A DNA stretch of 64,000 nt from Chrysaora quinquecirrha (lineage: Eukaryota; Cnidaria; Scyphozoa; Semaeostomeae; Pelagiidae), in assembly GCA_014526335.1 (NCBI GenBank), contig JACTAT010000039.1:7756377-7820376 (forward strand), in the 5' to 3' direction. This document shows, piece by piece, positions 1-13,800 of the stretch. Under the pieces are notes generated by a model. That model did not search any database. It saw only the letters and a program-made list of their open reading frames with translations, and was not told the DNA's origin. The first letter of the stretch is position 1. Each line of letters begins with the position of its first letter. Both the position numbers and the translations under genes were made by a program.

Positions 1-540
1 TAAAAGACTTGACGAGTTTTTGCAATAAACTTAAGGTTCCAGGTGAGCACAGGTGGGGCACACTACAGCGTAAGAACATGAAAAAATAATTTGAACTGAG
101 TTGCAGAGAAGCACTTTGCAATAAAAATGGTACTTCCATTCATTCATTCTGCTTTCAAAAAGTGGAACGGCACTGCGTTTGTCGCACTTTTTCAATGAAT
201 GGATCGTTGTGCACCTGTCAAAACACGCTAAAAACAATGTCGCATAAAGCCAGTTGTTGAAACTCTTTCCTTAGATGGAAATCAGTCGTAGCCTCGTTTT
301 CATTTACGTGCAACTTTCAGTTCCAGGCCGATCTTAGTCGAGCATAATAACCCATAAAACCTCCCTGTTAGCCGTACCCCTCACATCAAAGTACATAATA
401 ACCCGCTCCTGTAATGTTTATCCAACACAAAGTTCGATAGCTTGTACTGTATTCGGGGTTTTACAGGGTATTGCGATAAGATTAAAGATGATGACGATGA
501 CGGTGATGATGATGATGATAAAGCTGTGGAAAGTTGGTTT
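1..540. other. Flank with no recognised feature
   Basis: I see no gene, repeat or RNA here. Short open frames on the minus strand have no recognisable domain. The stretch lies beyond the 3' end of the minus-strand YJU2B gene. Confidence 0.5.
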
Positions 541-574
541 TATAACACAGCACTGGAGTAGAAATATCGGTAAC

Positions 575-1010
575 ACTATGGGGATAGCTCGGATAGTTGT
601 GTGCAAAGGAAAAGTTTTGAGGGACGGTCGTTTTTCTTGATTCCCATTTATCGCACTTCTTTTTCGCAGCCGAGCACAGCTAAATACGTGAAACTACATG
701 TTACTGGCATGTCCGAAGCTGTTGAATACTTTAGATATTTCAGAGCAAATGATATAGTTTGGGTGACAGTCGTTGGTGAGCTACATTTAAACTTATATTC
801 CATAGCCGAGCACAGTTCAATACAGAAACTACATGCGATGATTAGCATGTCCAGCTTTCGGACAGCTCGGATAGTTGAGGACAGAGTTTGCGTCAGTAAC
901 ATGAGCGGAGGGATGGCCGTTGTTGAACTCCGTTTACTTAAACTGCCGAGTTCAGCTAACTATGTGAAACTATATGCGTATGACTTGCATGCTCGAAGCT
1001 GTCCAAACAT
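575..1010. repeat. Degenerate tandem repeat, ~137-bp period
   Basis: Three diverged units are marked by the cores GCCGAGCACAGCTAAATACG (near 667), GCCGAGCACAGTTCAATACA (near 802) and GCCGAGTTCAGCTAACTATG (near 942). Each is followed by a GAAACTACATG-like stretch. The inverted motif AGCTCGGATAGTTG occurs near 586 and 865. A plus-strand open frame of 150 codons crosses it but repeats with the DNA and looks incidental. Confidence 0.6.
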
Positions 1011-1092
1011 TTTCTTTACGCAAGGAAATTGGCTAACTATTGGGAACTTTTAGCAAATTCTTGGGAAAGATCAAGAGTACTTTAGGAATCAT

Positions 1093-1129
1093 CATCATCG
1101 TCATACTCATCATCATCATCATCACCACG

Positions 1130-1184
<55 letters not shown>

Positions 1185-1211
1185 CGATCATCATCATCAT
1201 CATCATCACGA
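1093..1211. repeat. (ATC)n microsatellite
   Basis: This is a nearly pure run of ATC/CAT triplets with a few ACG interruptions. All homopolymeric open frames over it (Ile, Met or Asp runs) are artefacts of the repeat. Confidence 0.95.
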
Positions 1212-1541
1212 TCATCACCATCTTTTCCGTAATGGTTTAAGCTGTCAAGTTTTTTAACTGAATTCGAAATTGCGAGAAACAACGGAAACATCTCTGGACA
1301 TAAAGCTTTTTCATCTGACACTCTTCAGAGTACAAACGTCAGAAACAGACCGAAACAAATGACCAGCTCAGGCGGAATGTATACCAAGGTACGTCCTATG
1401 TCCAGAGATTTTTCCGCTGTTTCTCGCAATATTAAACTAAAAACTCTTTTTTGCACTCGTTACATAAGAAAAAGATGATGGCAACAATAAAGATTCTTTA
1501 TCCTTGTTGACTTTCTTTCACTTGATAACGTCAGCAAAGTA

Positions 1542-1924
1542 AGGGGCTGATTATATGGTTTTCAGCCCGGCTGGAATTTCAGCTCGGATAGCTGGGTTGA
1601 AATTGGCATGCGAGCACATGAACGTTTCCAGCCGGGCTGAAATGGAATACGTCAGACGAATGGCGTCAAAATTGAAAAATTTTGGCACGAAAACTCAAGC
1701 CACAGTCAAACTGGGCTTGCGCAAAGAGAGTATTCAGCCAGGGCTGGAAAACAATTGCCACCCAGGGCTGGAAAAAATTGCCAGCCAGGGCTGGAAAAAA
1801 TATCTCATGTAATCGCAGAATCAATTTTGCCGAGAGATGACTGGAGAGGAAGGCTGAGTTTGCAGTCCGTTTAACCGCGCTGAAATTCCAGCCCGGGCTA
1901 AAAACTCTCATATAATCAACCCCT
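1542..1924. mobile_element. MITE with ~40-bp terminal inverted repeats
   Basis: The left end, AGGGGCTGATTATATGG continuing into a GGCTGGAATTTCAGC motif, is matched in inverse orientation at the right end (GGGGTTGATTATATGAGAG continuing into the same GGCTGGAATTTCAGC). TA flanks both ends, suggesting a TA target duplication as in Tc1/mariner-type elements. The inside repeats CCAGGGCTGGAAAA. No transposase is present. Confidence 0.75.
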
Positions 1925-2826
1925 AAGCTTTTCGTTTTCCCGTCAACCGTAAGCTTTTTAGATTAACTATTTGCAATCTGCGTTATAATCATTTCATTTA
2001 ATTTAAAATCAACTATATTGGTGTTGACGAGTTGTATTAAGCAAACCAGTCACACTGAAACCTTAATTTTCAATGCACATCCTTCTGATCTGTCAATAAT
2101 AAATATAAATATTTATTATATGAACTCAAAATTATAGCTCAAAGTCAAATCGAAAGGAGGTGATGTATTGAAACAACAGGTTCTTAAGCTGAAAAATTAA
2201 TTTCGCAGAACAAACAAAAAGAAAACCCCAAAATGCCGTACTAAAGAGTGACTAGACGCGAAATTTGGCTGCCATATATTCAGACTAAGCGTGATTCCAA
2301 AATGGCGCACAATGATGATTTTCGTAAATACAATATAAAGGGAAATACAGCTTAGATGTATTCTTAACATTGTTAGCCAAAATTCAGGAACTTTTTGAAG
2401 TCTGAAATCCTACTAAGGACATTGAAGTAGCAGTCTATTTAGCTATTTTACTTTCGGCAAAAGCAATTTTGTTATCTTGTCCAATTCAGAAGCCCATGCT
2501 AACACCACAACTTTAAGCCAACCCGTGCTATTATTTTGCAAATCAAATTCTCTACAGATTTTCACATCTCAGTACTGCTTGAGTTTTTATTAGGAACGCT
2601 CTTCTGTTGAAATCTGTAGAAACAGGGAAAAACAGCGCATTGGGTGGTTTCTGCTAAGTCAATACGCGATTGTTTATTTAATGATATGAGCAAAAACAAG
2701 CAGCTTGGCGCTTTACCGTAGTTTCATAAATTATGAAACATAGGTTCCATTACATGGATGGTCAATTGGATTTGCACAGTATAGGAACCAGCTTGTGTAA
2801 TTGTCTCTGGTGCTCCTAGCATTTTA
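1925..2826. other. Intergenic stretch, nothing recognised
   Basis: AT-rich sequence without a convincing open frame or repeat. Poly(A)-signal-like motifs on the minus strand (near 2587 and 2674) could belong to a long YJU2B 3' UTR, but I cannot choose one. Confidence 0.4.
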
Positions 2827-3225
2827 CAACCTCGTCCCCAGGCCCCAAATCGACTTTCCTCGAATCTCAGCCGTCAAATCGATTTTGGCTCTGGTTCCGG
2901 CCACAAAATCTGCCAAAATACTGGCAATTTTGGCCTAGGCATAAAAACAAGATGTAGATACCGAAAGCAGATGTTCTTAGAAAGGAAATGCAAACTGTAA
3001 GGCAAGATACAATATCTCATGCAGCATCATTTTTGGTTTTTATAGATGTTTTTTACATAGTTTTCGGCCTATTTTGATGTGAAATTTTGAGGAAACTGTG
3101 ACGTCATTTAAAATGTCTATTGTTTAAACAGCCAATCAAATTGCGAATAGACAAGGCCGATACCAGGGTCGAATATGGACAGCGGAGTTTCACGTAGAGG
3201 CCTATTCACCCTGGGGACAAGGTTG
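2827..3225. mobile_element. MITE-like element with CAACCTCGTCCCCAGG ends
   Basis: The left end CAACCTCGTCCCCAGG is matched by the inverse of the right end, CCTGGGGACAAGGTTG (one mismatch). It is about 400 bp long with no open frame. I could not fix the target duplication with confidence. Confidence 0.7.
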
Positions 3226-3499
3226 AGCACTTCATTGCTGATAAGTGTGAATGTATAGATTTCTTATGCATGATTTTAGCCGTCCCTAATCTTACGAATG
3301 TGGTCTTTTCAACTAAAGAACTTTGTACTGTAGCGCTCAATTATATGCTAGTAAAGATAAAGATTTGCAGAGAGCACTAGCGTAGCATCGTTATTTGAAG
3401 CTATAGGTTTTTTCGTGAATTATCATAGATCTATCTTTCATCACAAGATCAACTAGATCTGCCATATGCTTCATTAAGCGATGCGTTCCCGTTGCTTGA

Positions 3500-4396
3500 C
3501 TGGTTTATATGTAACATCAGTTCCTCGTCAAAAGGCCTTTGACAGTATTGGTACAGTAGCTAAACCAGCGCATGTAGGTATTTGTAGATGGTACTAACAT
3601 TCCATTGCTGTAAAAGGTGAAGCAGCAGAATTTTCATTACATGACATATAGAAAATCATTCATCACCATATTAATAAGAACTGCCAGATGCTACATAATG
3701 AGAAACATGTTGTAAGGCTGTTTACAGTGTTGGTAGCTACAGTAGTTAAACCAGCCTTTGTATAAGGCATTTGTGTACAGTAAAAAAACCAGCCCGTGTA
3801 GGCATCTTTATGCGGTACTAGCACTGCATTTCTGCATAAGGTGACCCAGCAGGTTTTCCACTGCATGACTTCTAGTCAATCATTCATCGCCAGATTCACT
3901 AGAGCTGCTATATACTGGCACTGCATTTCTGCGTAAGGTGACCCAGCAAGTTTTCCACTGCATGATTTCTAGTCAATCATTCATAGCCAGATTCACTACA
4001 GCTGCTATATACTGGCACTGCATTTCTGCGTAAGCTGACCCAGCAGGTCTTCCACAGCATGATTTCTAGGCAATCATTCATCGCCAGATTCACTAGAGCT
4101 GCTATATACTGGCACTGCATTTCTGCGTAAGGTGACCCAGCAAGTTTTCCACTGCATGATTTCTAGTCAATCATTCATAGCCAGATTCACTACAGCTGCT
4201 ATATACTGGCACTGCATTTCTGCGTAAGCTGACCCAGCAGGTCTTCCACAGCATGATTTATAGTCAATCATTCATCACCAGATTCACTAAAGCTGCTATA
4301 TACTGGCACTGCATTTCTGCGTAAGGTGACCTAGCAGGGTTTCCACTGCATGATTTCTAGTCAATCATTCATCACCAGATTCACTGGAGCTGCTAT
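3500..4396 (-). repeat. 97-bp tandem repeat overlapping the end of YJU2B
   Basis: The core TACTGGCACTGCATTTCTGC recurs at about 3914, 4011, 4108, 4205 and 4302, exactly 97 bp apart, with more diverged units upstream to about 3500. Read on the minus strand, each unit contains AGCAGCTCTAGTGAATCTGG followed by GATGAATGA. These are the last codons (SSSESGDE-stop) of the YJU2B reading frame. The repeat unit therefore arose by duplicating the coding end plus 3' UTR. Confidence 0.9.
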
Positions 4397-4816
4397 ACGC
4401 CACGATAAGAGACGAGTTTCTTCTGTTCAACGTATCACTATTAGAGTCCTCTATCCTCTCAGCACCCTGATCATCATTTAACTGATCATTTATATTGGTA
4501 GCACGTTGCTCTCTAATACTTTCAACGTCAGAAGAATCTCGCGACTGTAAGCTATCTGTGCCGTTTAAACTTCCAGCTTCGCTATGAGAACTTTCGGTTG
4601 TTGTATCTACGATTTTCGCTGAAACTTGAATTTTGCTTGAATTACTTTCGGAAGAAATTCTTCCTGCTAAAGTACTACTACTCACGTGATTTGCTTTTGC
4701 AAGTCCAACAATATGTCTTGCCAATTTGCCTCTATCGCTTTTATTTCCATCGAAAATTGAACTTCTTTTGATCTCCATTTTTCGTTTCTTTCTTTTCAAA
4801 TCAGGGCGGATATCAC
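4365..4816 (-). CDS. YJU2B: YJU2B exon 9 (last)
   Basis: It begins after TTTTCTACTCAG with G|GT GAT ATC CGC and encodes GDIRPDLKRKKRKMEIKRSS and a Ser/Asn/Asp-rich tail ending VAYSSSSESGDE. Entry is phase 1; the stop ends at 4365, inside the 97-bp repeat. Confidence 0.88.
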
Positions 4817-7800
4817 CTGAGTAGAAAAGATACCAAAAATGTCAGTAAATCAAAGTGTAAAAGCTAAAAAAAGTCATTCAGAAGAAGATTCAGTATTTAC
4901 AAATGGTATGAACTTTGCCAATTACACACATCGTTCAATTTATCTGTAAGTGTTCGCAACTTAATAAACTTTTTCCACAAGAGCCTTATTTCCAAAATGT
5001 AGGAGAATTTGTTCGTACAAAAATTTTGACTCCAGATTAGATTGAGCACCTACATCTTAGTGTCAAGGAAAATTTTACGCCTCTAGCCCTCACAACATTG
5101 CTTTTATAGCGATTAAATTTAAAAATTTATAAAGATTTGACCGTGAAAGGCGCTAGGGGTGAAATTTTACACCCCCAGTCATTTTTCACGGTTTAATCCC
5201 TTACAATTTTTCAAACTTTTAATCGTTATAAAATCCACATCGCGATGGAGGCATAAAGATTTGCCTCAATATTAAAACGAAGGTGCTGAATTCGAGTCTG
5301 AAGTCGAAATGTTTCTGTTAGGCAATTTTCAATATTTTTAAAAACGACGTCCATAGTCGAAAAAGCGTATTGTCTGAGGAAGTACAGCTTTCTCGAATGA
5401 GAATAATTTGAATATTAACAAACCAGGGGATCATCAAGCACTTTTCAATCACGTGCGAGTAAGCGCTTACAAAGGTTTTTCAATTTACATAGTTTAAGGC
5501 TGACAGCGAGCGAATTTGGCAGTCAGGGAGGGAAATTCAAGCCATATCACCATAAATCTTACCTTCACCATATCTTATTCGTTTCGCTAAATCAGCATCT
5601 TCTGCAGCCTCTTCAGCAAGTAGCATACTCGATGGCAACAACGCTCTTTTCTTTAGATCATCATCAGCTTCCTAAAAAATGTACATACCATAAAGAAGCT
5701 ATGCTATCAATTTTCAAAAAAATATAATGTGCCTATGTCTCTACTACATTGAACGCCTAAAATGACTTGGATGTGGTCCACTATCTGAAATTAAAACTTG
5801 TCTAAACTTAAAGCCCTCACTGACCGTCTTTTTTGATATTTTCTCTTGAGTTTCCGTGAGATTTAGTCTGCCGGGCCGTTAACGCTCTCCCGTGTCGTTT
5901 AATAATGTTCAACATTTTTTATGTTTTGAATTTGACTGGAAATATCTTTCCATTTCTGCGAAGCCTACTCTTTTCAAAAATTGGCAGGTGTAGAATGTTC
6001 AATCCAATACGCTCCAAATAAAATGTGATCAATTCCCAATTAATGCGACAGCGACAATGTTTTTGCTTCATATCGGATTTAGAGTAGCAATCAGGAGTTG
6101 AAACTTTCATATTTGACAAGATATTTATTTCATGCCAAGTAGTGGAATAATATTTCAGTATTCTTACGGTTTGAGCTAGAAAGAATAGTACAATCCTGGT
6201 AATGTTTAAGCAACGAAAGTTTCTTGTTTCTCTTAACGCACTTATTCTTGCGTATAGCAATCAGACTAATGCGCCAAGATGAAAGTTTTCGATTGATTTC
6301 TTGGCCATTATTCTTCGCAACTATTCTCATAACTTTTAACTTTTCTAACACCCTGGGCCTCGCATTGATTATGAGTATCTTATTCAAAAACACACATCTG
6401 CATAAGGGAAAATTTACAAAAATGGAATACAAAAACTTACAATTTTCTTGTGTATTTCCTTCTTTTCATGCCTGAATTTTCTTCGGAGTGCCTGGTTAAT
6501 AGCAAAATCATCTTGCCAAATATCCTGCATATCTCTAAGTTTACCCAGGGTAGGAGCTGTCTTTTTTGCCTTTTGCTTATCAAGAATATTATGCTCCAGT
6601 TTATACATAGCATCGGAAACGAGCTTTGCCTTAACATCTCGATCTAAAAAATTGTCAAATGGTTTTAAATACAAAACAATAACAGTCGAATCTTGTAACA
6701 AGCTACTCACTTATAAAGGTATCTCAGCTGTTGCGAAATACTTTCTTTCTTCTTAGAAATACAGGGAAAAAGAAAATACCTATTGAAAACTTAGAAATAC
6801 ATAGTCCATAAATTTCAAGGAAAGTTTCGTAAGAAAGGAACAGAAATTTTAACATCATGCAATTTGTGTTAGGTATGGGATAACAACCAACGCCCACAAA
6901 TGTGGACCGAAATCCTCCAGTCGCTAAGAGGAAGAGTCTGTCTTGAGTCTGGCGCCTTAGACAGCTCGGCCAATCTGACTGCATTTAATGATGATGTTCA
7001 TACAAAAGCATGAGAAATGATGTTAGAAAAAGAAAACATATGGTCACAAAAACGTTTGTCAGGTGTGGGACTCGAACCCACGCCCACCAATGTGGACCAG
7101 AATCCTCAAATCACTGAGAGGAAGATTTTATCTTGAGTCTGGCGCCTTAGACCGCTCGGCCAACCTGACTGTATTAAATGATGATGTTCATACAAAAGCA
7201 TGAGAAAATATGTTAGAAAAAGAAAACATCAGGTCTAAAAAACGTTTGACAGGCATGGGATTCGAACCCACGCCCACATATGTGGACCGGAATCCTCAAA
7301 TCACTGAGAGGAAGATTTTATCTTGAGTTTGGCGCCTTAGAACGCTCGGCCAACCTGACTGTATTAAATGATGATGTTCATAAAAAAGCATGAGAAATGA
7401 TATTAGAAAAAGAAAACATATGGTCACAAAAACGTTTGTCAGGTGTGGGACTCGAACCCACACCCACCAATGTGGACCAGAATCCTCAAATCACTGAGAG
7501 GAAGATTTTATCTTGAGTCTGGCGCCTTAGACCGCTCGGCCAACCTGACTGTATTAAATGATGATGTTCATAAAAAAGCATGAGAAATGATATTAGAAAA
7601 AGAAAACATATGGTCACAAAAACGTTTGTCAGGTGTGGGACTCGAACCCACACCCACCAATGTGGACCAGAATCCTCAAATCACTGAGAGGAAGATTTTA
7701 TCTTGAGTCTGGCGCCTTAGACCGTTCGGCCAACCTGACTGTATTAAATGATGATGTTCATAAAAAAGCATGAGAAATGATATTAGAAAAAGAAAACATA

Positions 7801-10800
7801 TGGTCACAAAAACGTTTGTCAGGTGTGGGACTCGAACCCACACCCACCAATGTGGACCAGACTCCTCAAATCACTGAGAGGAAGATTTTATCTTGAGTCT
7901 GGCGCCTTAGACCGCTCGGCCAACCTGACTGTATTAAATGATGATGTTCATAAAAAAGCATGAGAAATGATATTAGAAAAAGAAAACATATGCTCACAAA
8001 AACGTTTGTCAGGTGTGGGACTCGAACCCACACCCACCAATGTGGACCAGAATCCTCAAATCACTGAGAGGAAGATTTTATCTTGAGTCTGGCGCCTTAG
8101 ACTGCTCGGCCAACCTGACTGTATTAAATGATGATGTTCATACAAAAGCATGAGAAAATATGTTAGAAAAAGAAAACATCAGGTCTAAAAAACGTTTCTC
8201 AGGTGTGGGATTCGAACCCACGCCCACAAATGTGGACCAGAATCCTCAAATCACTGAGAGGAAGATTTTTATCTTGAGTCTGGCGCCTTAGACCGCTCGG
8301 CCAACCTGACAGTATTAAATGATGATGTTCATACAAAACCATGAGAAAATATGTTAGAAAAAGAAAACATCAGGTCTAAAAACCGTTTCTCAGGTGTGGG
8401 ATTCGAACCCACGCCCACAAATGTGGACCAGAATCCTCAAACCACTGAGAGGAAGATTTTATCTTGAGTCTGGCACCTTAGACTGCTCGGCCAACCTGAC
8501 TGTATTAAATGATGATGTTCATACAAAAGCATGAGAAATGATGTTAGAAAAAGAAAACATATGGTCTCAAAAACGTTTGTCAGGTGTGGGACTCGAACCC
8601 ACGCCCACCAATGTGGACCAGAATCCTCAAATCACTGAGAGGAAGATTTTATCTTGAGTCTGGCGCCTTAGACCGCTCGGCCAACCTGACTGTATTAAAT
8701 GATGATGTTCATACAAAACCATGAGAAATCATGTTAGAAAAAGAAAACATCAGGTCTAAAAAACGTTTCTCGGGTGTGGGATTCGAACCCACGCCCACAA
8801 ATGTGGACCAGAATCCTCAAATCACTACGAGGAAGATTTTATCTTGAGTCTGGCGCCTTAGACCGCTCGGCCAACCTGACTGTATTAAATGATGATCTTC
8901 ATACAAAACCATGAGAAAATATGTTAGAAAAAGAAAACATCAGGTCTAAAAAACGTTTCTCAGGTGTGGGATTCGAACCCACGCCCACAAATGTTGACCA
9001 GAATCCTCAAATCACTGAGAGGAAGATTTTACCTTGAGTCTGGCGCCTTAGACCGCTCGGCCAACCTGACTGTATTAAATGATGATGTTCATACAAAGAC
9101 AATGAGAAATTATGTTGGAAATAGAAAACATAAGTCAAAAAACGTTTGTCAGGTGTGGGATTCGAACCCACGCCGACAAATGTGGACCAGAATCATAAGG
9201 TCAAAAACGTTTCTCAGGTGTGGGATTCGAACCCACGCCCACAAATGTTGACCAGAATCCTCAAATCACTGAGAGGAAGATTTTACCTTGAGTCTGGCGC
9301 CTTAGACCGCTCGGCCAACCTGACTGTATTAAATGATGATGTTCATACAAAAGCATGAGAAAATATGTTAGAAAAAGAAAACATAAGGTCACGAAAACGT
9401 TTGTCAGGTGTAGGATTCGAAACCACGCCCACAAATGTGGACCAGAATCCTCAAATAACTGAGAGGAAGAGTTTATCTTGAGTCTGGCGCCTTAGACCGC
9501 TCGGCCAACCTGACTGTATTAAATGATGATGTTCATACAAAAGCATGAGAAAATATGTTAGAAAAAGAAAACATAAGGTCACGAAAACGTTTGTCAGGTG
9601 TAGGATTCGAACCCACGCCCACAAATGTGGACCAGAATCCTCAAATAACTGAGAGGAAGATTTTATCTTGAGTCTGGCGCCTTAGACCGCTCGGCCAACC
9701 TGACTGTATTAAATGATGATGTTCATACAAAAGCATGAGAAAATATGTTAGAAAAGATTTTATCTTGAAAACATAAGGTCACGAAAACGTTTGTCAGGTG
9801 TAGGATTCGAACCCACGCCCACAAATGTGGACCAGAATCCTCAAATAACTGAGAGGAAGATTTTATCTTGAGTCTGGCGCCTTAGACCGCTCGGCCAACC
9901 TGACTGTATTAAATGAATATGTTCATACATAGGCATGAGAAATCATGTTAGAAAAAGAAAACATAAGGTCACAAAAACGTTTGTCAGGTGTGGGATTCGA
10001 ACCAACGCCCACAAATGTGGACCAGAATCCTCAAATCACTGAGAGGAAGAGTTTATCTTGAGTCTGGCGCCTTAGACCGCCCGGCCAACTTGACTGTATT
10101 AAATGAATATGTTCATACATAGGCATGAGAAATCATGTTAGAAAAAGAAAACATAAGGTCAAAAAACGTTTGTCAGGTGTGGGATTCCAACCCACGCCCA
10201 CAAATGTGGACCAGAATCCTCAAATCACTGAGAGGAAGATTTTATCTTGAGTCTGGCGCCTTAGACCGCTCGGCAAACCTGACTGTATTAAATGATGATG
10301 TTTATACAAAACCATGAGAAATGATGTCGGAAAAAGAAAACATAAGATCAAAAAAACTTTTGTCAGGTGTGGGATTCGAACCCACGCCCACAAATGTGGA
10401 CCAGAATCCTAAAATCACTGAGAGGAAGATTTTATCTTGAGTCTGGCGCCTTAGACCGCTCGGCCAACCTGACTGTATTAAATGACGATGTTCATACAAA
10501 CCACGAGAAATGATGTTGGAAAAAAGAAAACGTAAGGTCAAAAAACGTTTGTCAGGTGTGGGATTCGAACCCACGCCCACAAATGTGGACCAGAATCCTC
10601 AAATCACTGAGAGGAAGATTTTATCTTGAGTCTGGCGCTTAGACCGCTCGGCCAACCTGACTGTATTAAATGATGATGTTCATACATAGGCATGAGAAAT
10701 CATGTTAGAAAAAGAAAACATAAGGTCAAAAAAGTTTGTCAGGTGTGGGATTCGAACCCACGCCCACAAATGTGGACCAGAATCCTCAAATCACAGAGAA

Positions 10801-13800
10801 AAATTTTATCTTGAGTCTGGCGCCTTAGACCGCTCGGCCAACCTGACTGCATTAAATGATGATGTTCATACATAGGCATGAGAAATCATGTCATAAGGTC
10901 AAAAAAGTTTGTCAGGTGTGGATTCGAACCCACGCCCACAAATGTGGACCAGAATCCTCATATCACTGAGAGGAAGATTTTATCTTGAGTCTGGCGCCTT
11001 AGACCGCTCGGCCAACCTGACTGTATTTAGAAAAAGAAAACATAAGGTCAAAAAAGTTTGTCAGGTGTGGGATTCGAACCCACGCCCATGTGGACCAGAA
11101 TCCTCAAATCACAGACTTGAGTCTGGCGCCTTAGACCGCTCGGCCAACCTGACTGCATTAAATGATGATGTTCATACATAGGCATGAGAAATCCATAAGG
11201 TCAAAAAAGTCACGAACCCACGAGAGGAAGGAATTTTATCTTGAGTCTGGCGCCTTAGACCGCTCGGCCAACCTGACTGCATTAAATGATGATGTTCATA
11301 CATAGGCATGAGAAATCATGTTAGAAAAAGAAAACATAAGGTCAAAAAACGTTTGTCAGGTGTGGATTCGAACCCACGCCCACAAATGTGGACCAGAATC
11401 CTCATAATCACATGTTAGAAAAGAAAACATAAGGTCAAAAAAGTGAGAGGAAGATTTTATCTTGAGTCTGGCGCCTTAGACCGCTCGGCCAACCTGACTG
11501 CATTAAATGATGATGTTCATACAAAACCATGAGAAATGATGTTGGAAAAAGAAAACATAAGGTCAAAAAACGTTTGTCAGGTGTGGGATTCGAACCCACG
11601 CCCACAAATGTGGACCAGAATCCTCATATCACTGAGAGGAAGATTTTATCTTGAGTCTGGCGCCTTAGACCGCTCGGCCAACCTGACTGTATTAAATGAC
11701 GATGTTCATACAAAACCATGAGAAATCATGTTGGAAAAGAAAACATAAGGTCACAAAACGTTTGTCAGGTGTGGGATTCGAACCCACGCCCACAAATGTG
11801 GACCAGAATCCTCAAATCACTGAGAGGAAGATTTTATCTTGAGTCTGGCGCCTTAGACCGCTCGGCCAACCTGACTGTATTAAATGACGATGTTCATACA
11901 TAGGCATGAGAAATCATGTTGGAAAAAGAAAACATAAGGTCAAAAACGTTTGTCAGGTGTGGATTCGAACCCACGCCCACAAATGTGGACCAGAATCCTC
12001 ATATCACTGAGAGGAAGATTTTATCTTGAGTCTGGCGCCTTAGACCGCTCGGCCAACCTGACTGTATTAAATGACGATGTTCATACAAAACCATGAGAAA
12101 TGATGTTGGAAAAGAAAACATAAGGTCACAAAAACGTTTGTCAGGTGTGGGATTCGAACCCATGCCCACAAATGTGGACCAGAATCCACAAATCACTGAG
12201 AGGAAGATTTTATCTTGAGTCTGGCGCCTTAGACCGCTCGGCCAACCTGACTGTATTAAATGATGATGTTCATACATAGGCATGAGAAATCATGATAGAA
12301 AAAGAAAACATAAGGTCACAAAAACGTTTGTCAGGTGTGGGATTCGAACCCACGCCCACAAATGTGGACCAGAATCCTCATATCACTGAGAGGAAGATTT
12401 TATCTTGAGTCTGGCGCCTTAGACCGCACGGCCAACTTGACTGTATTAAATGACGATGTTCATACAAAACCATGAGAAATTATGTTGGAAATAGAAAACA
12501 TAAGGTCACAAAAACGTTTGTCAGGTGTGGGATTCGAACCCACGCCCACAAATGTGGACCAGAATCCTCATATCACTGAGAGGAAGATTTTATCTTGAGT
12601 CTGGCGCCTTAGACCGCACGGCCAACTTGACTGTATTAAATGACGATGTTCATACAAAACCATGAGAAATTATGTTGGAAATAGAAAACATAAGGTCACA
12701 AAAACGTTTGTCAGGTGTGGGATTCGAACCCACGCCCACAAATGTGGACCAGAATCCTTATATCACTGAGAGGAAGATTTTATCTTGAGTCTGGCGCCTT
12801 AGACCGCACGGCCAACTTGACTGTATTAAATGACGATGTTCATACAAAACCATGAGAAATTATGTTGGAAATAGAAAACATAAGGTCACAAAAACGTTTG
12901 TCAGGTGTGGGATTCGAACCCATGCCCACAAATGTGGACCAGAATCCACAAATCACTGAGAGGAAGATTTTATCTTGAGTCTGGCGCCTTAGACCGCTCG
13001 GCCAACCTGACTGTATTAAATGATGATGTTCATACATAGGCATGAGAAATCATGATAGAAAAAGAAAACATAAGGTCACAAAAACGTTTGTCAGGTGTGG
13101 GATTCGAACCCACGCCCACAAATGTGGACCAGAATCCTCATATCACTGAGAGGAAGATTTTATCTTGAGTCTGGCGCCTTAGACCGCACGGCCAACTTGA
13201 CTGTATTAAATGACGATGTTCATACAAAACCATGAGAAATCATGTTAGAAAAAGAAAACATAAGATCAAAAAAACGATTGTCAGGTGTGGGATTCGAACC
13301 CACGCCCACAAATGTGGACCAGAATCCTCAAATCACTGAGAGGAAGATTTTATCTTGGGTCTGGCGCCTTAGACCGCACGGCCAACTTGACTGTATTAAA
13401 TGACGATTTTCATACAAAACCATGAGAAATTAAGTTGGAAATAGAAAACATAAGATCAGAAAAACGTTTGTCAGGTGTGGGATTCGAACCCACGCCCACA
13501 AATGTGGACCAGAATCCTCAAATCACTGAGAGGAAGATTTTATCTTGAGTCTGGCGCCTTAGACCGCTCGGCCAACCTGACTGTATTAAATGATGATGTT
13601 CATACATAGGCATGAGAAATCATGTTAGAAAAAGAAAACATAAGATCAAAAAAACTTTTGTCAGGTGTGGGATTTGAACCCACGCCCACAAATGTGGACC
13701 AGAATCCTCAAATCACTACGAGGAAGATTTTATCTTGGGTCTGGCGCCTTAGACCGCACGGCCAACTTGACTGTATTAAATGACGATTTTCATAGAAAAC

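Noticed and set aside
601..1053. 150-codon plus-strand frame
   Set aside because: Lies on a degenerate tandem repeat, no domain, no splice context.
1033..1321. Open frames of Met, Ile or Asp runs
   Set aside because: Pure translation of the (ATC)n microsatellite.
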